A stretch of DNA of 32,073 nt, taken from Mesobacillus maritimus. GTDB lineage: Bacteria; Bacillota; Bacilli; Bacillales; Cytobacillaceae. Under the pieces are notes generated by a model. It was given only the letters and a program-made list of their open reading frames with translations. It did not search any database and had not been told where the DNA came from. The DNA lies in NCBI RefSeq assembly GCF_023715205.1, contig NZ_JAMBNR010000028.1:1-32073 (forward strand), read 5' to 3'. Positions 15,456-23,333 of this stretch are shown here, one piece after another; within the stretch, counting starts at the first letter, position 1; each line of letters begins with the position of its first letter. The translations under genes and the position numbers were made by a program.

Positions 15456-16508
15456 ATGAGAATTGCCGTATTAGGAGCAGGTTCAATTGGAACCATTGTA
15501 GGTGCTTATATTGCTGCTGGTGGAGAAAATATTGAGTTGATTGATGCAAACCGAGAGCATGTTGCCGCTTTGAATGCTTCAGGAGCAAAAATTACTGGAA
15601 CTACGGAGTTTCAAACGAAAGTAAAAGCCATCACGTCAGAAAACATGTCAGGTACATACGATTTGGTCTTACTATTAACAAAACAATTACATAATGAATC
15701 GATTCTTCAGGGGTTGCTGCCTTATTTAGGAGAGCATAGTGTTGTCTGTTCCCTGCAGAATGGCATTCCTGAAGAGCAATTGGCATCCATTGTCGGACGG
15801 GAACGAGTGATTGCCGGAGCGGTCGAATTTGGTGCTACCTATATGGAACCAGGAGTATCGAACCTAACGACAGAGTATTCGAAGTTTAAAAAATATGCTT
15901 TCCAAATTGGAGAGTTTACTGGGGAAAGAACAGAAAGATTGGAACAAATCAAAGCTATTTTAGATCTTGTGGGCGGAACGCATATTTCTGATAACCTAAT
16001 TGGAACAAAATGGTCTAAATTACTGGTGAATAATGCTTTTAGCGGCTTATCGGCAGCTCTAAATGCAACATATGGGAATGTCCTAAATCATAATATTGGG
16101 ATGCAAGCTGCGGTACGGATCGCGGATGAAACCATTAAGGTTGGACATGCCAATGGAGTCATATTTGCACCCATGGGTAAATTTGATATTGAAACCTTTG
16201 AAGTGCATAGTGAAACAGATATACCAGAACGAATTGAAACATATCGCTTCATGTTAAAAGCTTCTAGGCTACTAAAGGCAAGTATGCTACAAGATTTAGA
16301 AAAGAAACGGAAAACGGAAATTGATTATATTAATGGGGTTGTACCGAGGCTTGCTTTAGGGAAAGAAGTTCCAACACCTTTTAACGATTTGGTTGTTCAA
16401 TTGGTCAAAAAAGCGGAAGAGTCGCAAATTGTACCAAACTTTGAGGAGAATATGAAGTTTTTTGAAGAATTGATAATAGTTCATGGATCTTCTCCTTCGA
16501 TTGTATAA
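15456..16508 (+). CDS. Ketopantoate reductase-family protein (PanE/ApbA)
   Basis: Probable NAD(P)H-dependent 2-dehydropantoate 2-reductase or a relative acting on another 2-oxo acid. The 350 residues open with a Rossmann motif (MRIAVLGAGSIGTIVGAYIA, GxGxxG), and the C-terminal ApbA_C domain has the expected GTKWSKLLVNNAFSGLSAAL with the catalytic-type lysine, and later LQDLEKKRKTEIDYINGVV, a region that carries the substrate-binding glutamate in PanE. ATG 15456 follows AGGAGG by 7 bases; TTG 15450 is too close. Whether this is the cell's pantothenate enzyme cannot be judged, because no panB/C/D neighbours are present. A terminator follows. Confidence 0.87.
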   Translation: MRIAVLGAGSIGTIVGAYIAAGGENIELIDANREHVAALNASGAKITGTTEFQTKVKAITSENMSGTYDLVLLLTKQLHNESILQGLLPYLGEHSVVCSLQNGIPEEQLASIVGRERVIAGAVEFGATYMEPGVSNLTTEYSKFKKYAFQIGEFTGERTERLEQIKAILDLVGGTHISDNLIGTKWSKLLVNNAFSGLSAALNATYGNVLNHNIGMQAAVRIADETIKVGHANGVIFAPMGKFDIETFEVHSETDIPERIETYRFMLKASRLLKASMLQDLEKKRKTEIDYINGVVPRLALGKEVPTPFNDLVVQLVKKAEESQIVPNFEENMKFFEELIIVHGSSPSIV

Positions 16509-16660
16509 AATTAGATATAAAAATTTAAATAATGAATTGGACCAAGAACAAATCACTAAAGATTTTAAAAAATAATTCCTTTAGAAATTGGAAATACTTA
16601 TTGAATTAAGGCGTGAATCCGTCTGATTTGAAAAAAAACAACATCAATGGAAGTATAAAG

Positions 16661-16695
16661 AAAACCCATTTCCGTTTTTACGAGATGGGTTTTTC
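16661..16695 (+). terminator. Terminator after the reductase gene
   Basis: AAAACCCATTTC pairs with GAGATGGGTTTT around a short loop, ending in TTTTT. Confidence 0.88.
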
Positions 16696-16873
16696 GCATT
16701 AATGGATCTTTAGTAAGGAAAGTTGCTAATGTCATAATCCTTCCTAGTCGTGTCCAAGTGTTGGTCAATTAACATGTAACTGCGTTATTTCTTGTAAAGA
16801 GGTTTATGCAAGAAGGCTATTAATTAAGATGTTTAGAAAAGTATGGAAGTTGAAATTAGTATCAGACTGCTTT

Positions 16874-16889
16874 TGAAAATTTATTTTCA
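16874..16889. promoter_or_regulatory. Perfect palindrome upstream of rhaEW
   Basis: TGAAAAT-TT-ATTTTCA has 7-bp arms and lies about 50 bases upstream of the putative -35 element. It lacks the central CG of a cre site. A binding site for a dimeric regulator is possible. Confidence 0.4.
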
Positions 16890-16908
16890 TGTGGAATTCT
16901 AACAAAAA

Positions 16909-16967
16909 ACAAAAAATAACAAATTTACATTTTAAATATTCAAAAACAAACAAAAATATATTATAAT
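16909..16967 (+). promoter_or_regulatory. Putative rhaEW promoter with AC-rich repeats
   Basis: TATAAT at 16962-16967 has TTCAAA 17 bases upstream (16939-16944), a weak -35. The block ACAAAAAATAACAAATTT at 16909-16926 and further AAACAAA repeats overlap it. A similar ACAAAAAAATAACA is found upstream of the epimerase operon at 21409, which suggests shared regulation, perhaps by the DeoR protein encoded at 20473. Confidence 0.5.
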
Positions 16968-17007
16968 AAAACAGAAGATAACAAAACGGATAAACGGGGG
17001 AATTCGG

Positions 17008-19077
17008 ATGGTCAAGAATTACTGGGATTCAAATATAGCATCACAACTTGAAAAAGGGGTAGAAGAGTTAGTATACCGTTCAAATTTAATTGGTTCAGAT
17101 CGTGCTGTATGTAACTGGGGTGGCGGAAATACTTCAATGAAGACAATCGAAAAGGATTTTCGCGGTCGTGATATAGAGGTAATGTGGGTAAAGGGAAGTG
17201 GTTCGGATTTAGCAACAATGAAAGCGCATAACTTTACTGGATTAAAATTAGAAGATATTCGTCCACTTATTGATAGAGATGAAATGTCTGATGAGGATAT
17301 GGTTGCTTATCTGTCTCATTGCATGATTGATAGCAAGCATCCAAGAGCATCGATCGAAACGTTATTACATGCGTTCTTGCCATTTAAGCATGTCGACCAT
17401 ACACATCCAGATGCGATTATCAGCATTTGCTGTGCAGACAATGGAAGACAAATTGCCGAAGAAATTTTTGGAAATCGCTATGTTTGGGTTCCTTACATTC
17501 GCCCTGGTTTCACGCTTTCTAAAATGATTGCAGAAGGTGTGAAAAACAATCCGAACGCCGAACTGGTTTTGATGGAAAAGCATGGTTTGGTTGTATGGGG
17601 AGAAACGGCTGAACAAAGCTATAATAAAACGATTTCAGTTATTAATGAAGTAGAAGAGTACATCAATGGGAAAATCCAACCAGATTCTGTTTTCGGTGGC
17701 CGTAAATATCAATCTCTTACAGACGAAGAAGCGACTAGCATTCTAGGAAAGGTAATGCCAGTTATTCGGGGTGCTGTTAGTGATGAGAAGAAAATGATTC
17801 TTACCTATGACCGAGGGGAAGATGTACTAGAATTTGTAAACAGCGAAAATGCAGCTGAACTCTCTCAAGTAGGAGCAGCCTGCCCGGACCACCTTGTTCA
17901 TACAAAGCGCGTACCACTCTATATCAACTGGGACCCGCAAACAAAGGATGTTGATGCTTTAAAGGAAAGTATTAAAGTTGGTATTGAAAGCTTTAAAGAA
18001 GAATACAAAGCATATTTTGAACAGAATAAAAACGAAGGCGACAAAATGTTCGAGCCAGCTCCCCGTGTTATTTTGATTCCTGGACTTGGAATGGTGAATA
18101 CTGGTAAAGATAAGAAAAATTCACGTGTAAGCGGAGCACTTTATCACCGGGCGATTGCTGTTATGAAGGGCTCAACAACACTTGGAAACTTTGTTTCTCT
18201 AAATGAAAACGAATCTTATAATATTGAATACTGGCCGCTAGAATTATATAAATTAAGCCTTGCCCCTGCAGAAGCAGAATTCTCTCGTAAGGTTGCGTTT
18301 GTCACTGGGGGAGCAGGTGGAATCGGTAGTGAGACATGCCGCCGTTTTGTTTCTGAAGGTGCTCATGTCGTGATCGCCGATTTAAATCTTGAGGGTGCCG
18401 AGAAGGTTGCTGCAGAAATCAATGAACAGTACGGTGATGGGCGTGCACTAGCCGTAAAAATGGATGTGACAAAAGAAGAAGATGTTCAAGCAGCGTTTGC
18501 CCAAACAGCGCTAACCTTTGGTGGGGTAGATATCATTGTCAACAATGCGGGCCTTGCTACATCAAGTCCAATTGATGAAACAACCTTACAAGAGTGGAAC
18601 TTAAATATGAATGTTCTAGGTACAGGTTATTTCCTAGTTGCTCGTGAGGCATTTAAACAAATGAAGCAACAAGGCATTGGCGGAAACATGGTCTTTATCG
18701 GTTCTAAAAACTCTGTGTATGCAGGGAAAAATGCTGCGGCATACAGTTCCGTTAAGGCAATGGAAACACATCTTGCAAGATGTATTGCAGCAGAGGGCGG
18801 AGAGTACGGAATTCGTGTGAACTCTGTCCTACCGGATGCTGTGCTTCAAGGTTCTGCTATTTGGGGTTCCAGTTGGCGTGAAGAGCGGGCTGCCGCCTAT
18901 GGAATTCACCCTGATCAATTAGAAGAGCATTATCGTAAACGTACGACGTTGCTAGTTAATATCTATCCTAAGGACATTGCAGAAGCTATCGCTTTCTTTG
19001 CTTCTTCTAAATCGGATAAAACTACAGGCTGCATGCTAACAGTTGATGGCGGGGTACCAGCAGCATTTACTAGATAA
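17008..19077 (+). CDS. rhaEW: Bifunctional rhamnulose-1-phosphate aldolase/lactaldehyde dehydrogenase
   Basis: Two-domain enzyme of L-rhamnose-type catabolism: the N-terminal class II aldolase splits a 1-phosphorylated ketose such as L-rhamnulose 1-phosphate into dihydroxyacetone phosphate and lactaldehyde, and the C-terminal short-chain dehydrogenase oxidises the aldehyde. The 689 residues are full length for this fusion. H131 and H133 in VDHTHPD are zinc ligands; GGGNTS (38-43) is the aldolase phosphate site. The dehydrogenase half starts near residue 430 with VTGGAGGIGSE, has NNAG and the catalytic Y579/K583 in YSSVK. ATG 17008 follows CGGGGG. No rhamnose isomerase or rhamnulokinase lies in the window, so the source of its substrate is unclear. 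Confidence 0.95.
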   Translation: MVKNYWDSNIASQLEKGVEELVYRSNLIGSDRAVCNWGGGNTSMKTIEKDFRGRDIEVMWVKGSGSDLATMKAHNFTGLKLEDIRPLIDRDEMSDEDMVAYLSHCMIDSKHPRASIETLLHAFLPFKHVDHTHPDAIISICCADNGRQIAEEIFGNRYVWVPYIRPGFTLSKMIAEGVKNNPNAELVLMEKHGLVVWGETAEQSYNKTISVINEVEEYINGKIQPDSVFGGRKYQSLTDEEATSILGKVMPVIRGAVSDEKKMILTYDRGEDVLEFVNSENAAELSQVGAACPDHLVHTKRVPLYINWDPQTKDVDALKESIKVGIESFKEEYKAYFEQNKNEGDKMFEPAPRVILIPGLGMVNTGKDKKNSRVSGALYHRAIAVMKGSTTLGNFVSLNENESYNIEYWPLELYKLSLAPAEAEFSRKVAFVTGGAGGIGSETCRRFVSEGAHVVIADLNLEGAEKVAAEINEQYGDGRALAVKMDVTKEEDVQAAFAQTALTFGGVDIIVNNAGLATSSPIDETTLQEWNLNMNVLGTGYFLVAREAFKQMKQQGIGGNMVFIGSKNSVYAGKNAAAYSSVKAMETHLARCIAAEGGEYGIRVNSVLPDAVLQGSAIWGSSWREERAAAYGIHPDQLEEHYRKRTTLLVNIYPKDIAEAIAFFASSKSDKTTGCMLTVDGGVPAAFTR

Positions 19078-19097
19078 ATATATATATTGTTGATTAG

Positions 19098-19132
19098 AAA
19101 TGCCCCTTTCAAAAGGGGGCATTTCTTTTTTT
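19098..19132 (+). terminator. Terminator after rhaEW
   Basis: AAATGCCCCTTT pairs with AAAGGGGGCATTT and is followed by CTTTTTTT. Confidence 0.93.
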
Positions 19133-19152
19133 ATTTAGATCCACAAGATCTT

Positions 19153-19182
19153 TTGAACCTTCACACAAACCAGTGATATGAT
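19153..19182 (+). promoter_or_regulatory. Putative sigma-A promoter of the AraC-type gene
   Basis: TTGAAC at 19153-19158 and TATGAT at 19177-19182 are 18 bases apart, 60 bases before the start codon. Confidence 0.6.
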
Positions 19183-19241
19183 AGATTTAAAAATAATAGT
19201 AATAAGCGGCGAGTTAGAAGTGGAAGCAGGTGTGAATAATA

Positions 19242-20210
19242 GTGAATCCTAATCTTCTTCAGCAACTACTAGAATTAACAGAGGAAGAAAAAGAAATCAT
19301 TGAGGAAAGTAAGATGGTAACGAGAGAACGATATACCAGTAAAGGGTATTTTATTATTGAAAGCGAGAAGTTTTTAAGTAAAGACAAAATGATTATGGTT
19401 CGGAAGCACACAAGGTTTGTCGACTTCCCTACACATAAGCATGATTATATCGAAATAAATTATGTGTTTAACGGGAAATTAAAACAGAGAGTGGGTGGGA
19501 AAGAAATCACGCTAAAAACAGGCGAGTTATTGCTTTTGAATCAGCATATTGAGCATGAAATAGAAGCGAGCAATAGAGAGGATATTGTCATTAATTTCAT
19601 TATCCGTCCAGCCTTTTTTGATTTTATTCTCTCGTATTTAAGTTCTGGGAACATTGTGAGTGATTTTTTGGTAAATAGCCTATACAATCACACACAAAGT
19701 GGACAGTTTCTTTATTTTAAGGTTGCAGAGGTTCCAACCATCCAAGAACTGATTGGAAAAATCCTTAATGAAATGATGAATCCCACTTCTTTTTCTGAGT
19801 CGAGTATCAAATTATACATGGGATTATTTATGATCGAGCTTATTAAGAATGCTGACAAGGTGGAAAAAAATCAGGAAGCTTCCTTGCAGCATTTCTTAGT
19901 CGTTGAAATTCTTAAATATATAGAAGAACATTATAAAGAAGCTTCTTTATCTGAATTAGCAGTTCAATTAAATCAGCCCCATTATGCGCTAAGCAAAATG
20001 ATAAAGAAGGCAACAGGACATACTTTTAAGGATTTACTTCAAGAAAGAAGACTCTTAAAGGCGAAAGAATTACTTGAGGGGACTAGTCTACCAGCATCTA
20101 TTATTGTTGAAGAAGTAGGCTACGAGAATATCAGTTATTTCTATCGAATCTTTAAGGGAAAGTTTGGGCAGACACCGAAGGAATTTAGGGAGAGTCTGAA
20201 AAGTCTATAG
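19242..20210 (+). CDS. AraC-family transcriptional regulator
   Basis: Sugar-responsive DNA-binding protein, probably an activator of part of this island. The 322 residues have an N-terminal cupin-type sensor (FPTHKHDYIEINYVFNGK, about 65-82, then GELLLLNQHIEHEI) and a C-terminal double helix-turn-helix (about 222-318: ASLSELAVQLNQPHYALSKM and the signature VGYENISYFYRIFKGKFGQTPKEFRE). GTG 19242 is chosen for the AGGTG upstream. It has its own promoter-like sequence and is bracketed by the rhaEW terminator and a second regulator. The ligand cannot be deduced. Confidence 0.92.
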   Translation: MNPNLLQQLLELTEEEKEIIEESKMVTRERYTSKGYFIIESEKFLSKDKMIMVRKHTRFVDFPTHKHDYIEINYVFNGKLKQRVGGKEITLKTGELLLLNQHIEHEIEASNREDIVINFIIRPAFFDFILSYLSSGNIVSDFLVNSLYNHTQSGQFLYFKVAEVPTIQELIGKILNEMMNPTSFSESSIKLYMGLFMIELIKNADKVEKNQEASLQHFLVVEILKYIEEHYKEASLSELAVQLNQPHYALSKMIKKATGHTFKDLLQERRLLKAKELLEGTSLPASIIVEEVGYENISYFYRIFKGKFGQTPKEFRESLKSL

Positions 20211-20472
20211 TCTCTATTTTACTATAATAATAATAGGCGTTTTTGTTGTGAAATAACATCACTCTTCGGTAAGATAATAGGGCAAAATCTATTAAAGGTA
20301 GTGGGTTCACAGAGGGAGAACATCGGTAATTTTTGATAAACACAGAAAAATACCACAAAAATCCCAACTTATTTTTGGAAAAAACAAGAAAAAACACTCA
20401 TATTGTGTTATATTAGTGTGGTAAATTAGTTGTTTTAGCATTTATAGAAAAATTTTAGAGGGGGTGTAGTCA

Positions 20473-21273
20473 TTGAACAACGCGAATGCGGGTAAAACGG
20501 CCTATTTGTTATTAAACGAGCGCCAACAAGGTATCGTAGATACAATAGAAACGAATGGGTCTGTAAGGGTTTCTCAGTTGAGCAAGGAATATCATGTGAG
20601 TGAAGAAACAATTAGAAGGGACCTAGAGAAATTAGAAATGGACGGCTTTGTCAATCGGATCCATGGAGGGGCGGTTCGAAAGGTTTCACACGAGGGAATG
20701 GAGATTCCAGTCATAAAAAGACAGGAAACAAATATTCAAGAAAAAGAAATGATTGCGAAAAAAGCTGCTTCTTATGTTGAAGATGGGGATATCATTGCGA
20801 TTGATGCGAGTACTACAGGGTTGCAAATGACTAAGTATTTAAAAGGAAAAATGTTAACGGTGATTACTAATTCCATTCCAGTAACATTAGGGTTAATTCA
20901 GGAAGAAGACATACAGGTTATTTTAATTGGAGGGTATGCGAAGGGCCATTCAATGTCCTTAGTTGGGAATTTTGCCGAAAGGGTAATTCAAGATTATCAT
21001 GTCGATAAATTCTTTTTCTCCTGCATGGGTGTTGATTTTAGACGGGGTGTGAGTGAAGCCCATGAGGCTCAGGCTCTGGTAAAAAAACAAATTTTTAATA
21101 TCTCAGAAAAGCTTTATCTGCTAGCAGATCATAGTAAATTTGGACAAAAATCATTGGTTAGGCTTTGTGGTTTAAAAGAGGTCGATTATTTGGTAACGGA
21201 TAAGAAAGTGTCTATTGATAAAATTAGAGAATTAAATAAATTAGGGGTAAAGGTTTTTGTTGCGGAAGAATAA
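20473..21273 (+). CDS. DeoR-family transcriptional repressor
   Basis: Predicted repressor that senses a sugar phosphate. The 266 residues start with a DeoR winged helix (about 16-70: RQQGIVDTIETNGSVRVSQL, then SEETIRRDLEKLEMDGFVNRIHGGA) and continue with the phosphosugar-sensor domain (IAIDASTTGLQMTKYL, VITNSIPV, GVSEAHEAQALVKK, ADHSKFGQ). The start is TTG 20473, after GAGGGGGTG. DeoR-type RhaR proteins control rhamnose genes in B. subtilis and rhizobia, and this one lies between rhaEW and the transporter operon, so control of both is likely. CCACAAA motifs occur in its own upstream region and before the next operon. It ends at a terminator. Confidence 0.92.
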   Translation: MNNANAGKTAYLLLNERQQGIVDTIETNGSVRVSQLSKEYHVSEETIRRDLEKLEMDGFVNRIHGGAVRKVSHEGMEIPVIKRQETNIQEKEMIAKKAASYVEDGDIIAIDASTTGLQMTKYLKGKMLTVITNSIPVTLGLIQEEDIQVILIGGYAKGHSMSLVGNFAERVIQDYHVDKFFFSCMGVDFRRGVSEAHEAQALVKKQIFNISEKLYLLADHSKFGQKSLVRLCGLKEVDYLVTDKKVSIDKIRELNKLGVKVFVAEE

Positions 21274-21293
21274 CTTATGTCTTTCGAACTAGG

Positions 21294-21326
21294 ACAACTG
21301 TACGACTTCGTATGGTTGTTTTTTTA
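21294..21326 (+). terminator. Terminator after the DeoR-type gene
   Basis: ACAACTGTACGA pairs with TCGTATGGTTGT (two G-T pairs) and is followed by seven T. It separates the regulator from the epimerase-kinase-ABC operon. Confidence 0.88.
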
Positions 21327-21377
21327 TGTTGTAGGAATGTTTTTTGGAGGGAACCTGTGAAAAACAAGATTTAAAGG

Positions 21378-21444
21378 TGTGGAAAAACAAGTATAAATTG
21401 GAGTTTCCACAAAAAAATAACACTTTTTTTGAGAAAAACCACAA
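21378..21444. promoter_or_regulatory. Candidate operator region: inverted repeat plus CCACAAA motifs
   Basis: TGTGGAAA (21378-21385) and TTTCCACA (21404-21411) form an inverted repeat just upstream of the promoter. CCACAAAAAAATAACA overlaps its right arm, and ACCACAAATAT follows near 21438. ACCACAAAAA also occurs near 20352 upstream of the DeoR-type gene, as expected if that protein binds both sites. Confidence 0.45.
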
Positions 21445-21451
21445 ATATATG

Positions 21452-21480
21452 TTGATAGTCAAAAAAGTCGTTGCTATAAT
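21452..21480 (+). promoter_or_regulatory. Sigma-A promoter of the epimerase-kinase-ABC operon
   Basis: TTGATA at 21452-21457 and TATAAT at 21475-21480 with a 17-base spacer: near-consensus. The untranslated leader to TTG 21658 would be about 170 bases. Confidence 0.85.
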
Positions 21481-21606
21481 GGGGTTATAAAAATTCAAAA
21501 AACTTATATTACTCTGAATTGAGCATTGAATTTATGAGGGGGAAATAAGACTACATACCTATATTACTTAATATAAAAAGATTTTCCCTTTTTATTTTTT
21601 GTTATA

Positions 21607-21620
21607 AGAAAGCGTTAACA
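21607..21620. promoter_or_regulatory. cre-like site (CcpA)
   Basis: AGAAAGCGTTAACA differs from the cre consensus TGWAARCGYTWNCW only in the first base. It lies downstream of the promoter in the leader of the epimerase gene, a position where CcpA acts as a roadblock. Confidence 0.7.
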
Positions 21621-21657
21621 TTTAAGCGATTTATCAATGGTTGAGGAGTTGAATGCA

Positions 21658-22347
21658 TTGGCGAAAATTGGTCCATCTCTTATGTGTGCGGATATGGGGA
21701 ACTTAGAAGATTCTGTGAAGAGATTAGATAAGGGAAAGGTAGATTTCTATCATTTTGACGTAATGGATGGGACCTTTGTCCCGAACTTTACGATGGGTCC
21801 TGACATGATTAAGACCTTACGTTCTCACTCTACTACTCTGTTTGATGTCCATCTGATGATAAAGGAGCCTGAAAGGTATATCGAGTTATTTGCAGATGCG
21901 GGTGCAGACATGATAAGTGTCCATGCAGAAGCAACGATTCATTTACAAAGGACTCTTCAATCCATCCGAAACAGAGGATTGAAAGCAGGTGTTGCTTTAA
22001 ACCCATCTACTCCACTCAGTGTTTTAGATTATGTTTGGGACACGGTGGATTATGTGGTGTTGATGACGGTTAATCCAGGATTTGCCGGTCAAAAGTTCAT
22101 TCCGCTCACATTTGAAAAAATTGCTCAATTAAAAGAGACGATTGTTCAAAAAGAACTTGATATTGAAATACAAGTAGATGGAAATATCAGCTATGACACG
22201 ATTCCAAAAGTATTGGAAAAAGGAGCCGACATGCTGGTTTGCGGGACGTCCAGTTTATTTAAAAAAGATAAGTCTTTAGAAAAGGCATTAGAGGAGCTAC
22301 ACAGTTTTCTTGACAGCTTAACTGGTAAAAACAAGGTAAACTCCTGA
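21658..22347 (+). CDS. Ribulose/allulose-phosphate 3-epimerase family protein
   Basis: TIM-barrel epimerase of the RPE family; it inverts C3 of a ketose phosphate, either D-ribulose 5-phosphate or D-allulose 6-phosphate. The 229 residues carry the metal and catalytic residues H32 and D34 (FYHFDVMDG), H65 (FDVHLM) and D174 (IQVDGNIS). PSLMC, FAGQKFIP and GTSSLF resemble, from memory, E. coli AlsE more than housekeeping Rpe. The start TTG 21658 is 9 bases after GAGGAG and gives the normal N-terminus MAKIGPSLMC; ATG 21637 lies upstream of that ribosome binding site. The kinase gene follows after 19 bases, so the pair may act in sequence on the same phosphorylated sugar. Confidence 0.9.
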   Translation: MAKIGPSLMCADMGNLEDSVKRLDKGKVDFYHFDVMDGTFVPNFTMGPDMIKTLRSHSTTLFDVHLMIKEPERYIELFADAGADMISVHAEATIHLQRTLQSIRNRGLKAGVALNPSTPLSVLDYVWDTVDYVVLMTVNPGFAGQKFIPLTFEKIAQLKETIVQKELDIEIQVDGNISYDTIPKVLEKGADMLVCGTSSLFKKDKSLEKALEELHSFLDSLTGKNKVNS

Positions 22348-22366
22348 TTTGATAGAAAGGAGAAAA

Positions 22367-23317
22367 ATGTCTATGAGTATAACGGTTGTCGGCAGCATCA
22401 ATCTCGATGTCGTAGCTTTAACAGATTACTACCCTGAAAGAGGTCAAACGATTTTTGGAAAGAAAATTAATTACTTTTCTGGCGGAAAAGGAGCAAATCA
22501 AGCAACAGCGGTTGCAAAGCTAGGGAAACCTGTTCGGTTGATTGGATCTGTAGGGAACGACATTTATGGCCAAAATTTAATTGCTAGTTTACAAGAAAAC
22601 AAGGTTGATACAACCTTTGTTAAAAAATCGGATTCTTTAGCAACGGGAACCTCCATTATCACAATCGATCAGACAGCGGAAAATACGATGCTTGTGTTAA
22701 AAGGGGCAAACGATGATTTGCTTATCGATAATGTTGAAAGCGCGTTCAATCAAATGGAAGACAGCAGGGTATTGCTGGTCCAAATGGAGGTACCACAAGA
22801 ATCAGTAATCCGAGCAATGCAGTTGGCAAAGCAAAAAGGGATGTACGTTATTCTGGATCCCGCACCAGCTGAAGGAATTACGATTAAAGCCTTAGACTAT
22901 GCGGATCTAATTACTCCGAATCGTCAAGAAACCTTGCATTTAGTTGGGATTGATGTGACGGATATTGATAGTGCCCTCCAAGCTGCAAAAGCCTTTGAAA
23001 AAATGGGCGTGAAAAGCTCTGTCATTAAAATGGCAGATAAGGGTTCTGTTGTTTATCAGAGTGGGCAATGGGAGTACATCGAATCCATTCAAGTTGAAGC
23101 GGTCGACACGGTTGGTGCAGGGGACTCCTTTGCCGGGGCTGTGGCATGTGGCGTGATTGATGGTCATGATTTGGTTTCTGCAGTGAAATTTGCCACGATT
23201 GTTGGGGCCTTGAAAGTCACGAAATTAGGTGCTCAATCAGTTCCAACCCTAGATGAAGTAAAAGCTTTCTGTGAAGAAAGAGGACTTAAGCATTACTTGT
23301 TAGAGACGGCGTTATAA
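22367..23317 (+). CDS. Ribokinase-like PfkB-family sugar kinase
   Basis: ATP-dependent carbohydrate kinase of the PfkB/ribokinase family, probably phosphorylating an imported ketose or pentose at the terminal hydroxyl. The 316 residues include the N-terminal VVGSINLDVV and GGKGANQA blocks (PfkB signature 1) and DTVGAGDSFAGAVA (signature 2) with catalytic D253. ATG 22367 follows AGAAAGGAG. It lies between the epimerase and the ABC ATPase genes in one operon. Ribose is the default assumption for the family, but an AlsE-like partner makes allulose or another hexulose possible. Confidence 0.9.
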   Translation: MSMSITVVGSINLDVVALTDYYPERGQTIFGKKINYFSGGKGANQATAVAKLGKPVRLIGSVGNDIYGQNLIASLQENKVDTTFVKKSDSLATGTSIITIDQTAENTMLVLKGANDDLLIDNVESAFNQMEDSRVLLVQMEVPQESVIRAMQLAKQKGMYVILDPAPAEGITIKALDYADLITPNRQETLHLVGIDVTDIDSALQAAKAFEKMGVKSSVIKMADKGSVVYQSGQWEYIESIQVEAVDTVGAGDSFAGAVACGVIDGHDLVSAVKFATIVGALKVTKLGAQSVPTLDEVKAFCEERGLKHYLLETAL

Positions 23318-23333
23318 AAGAGGAGGGATCGTT

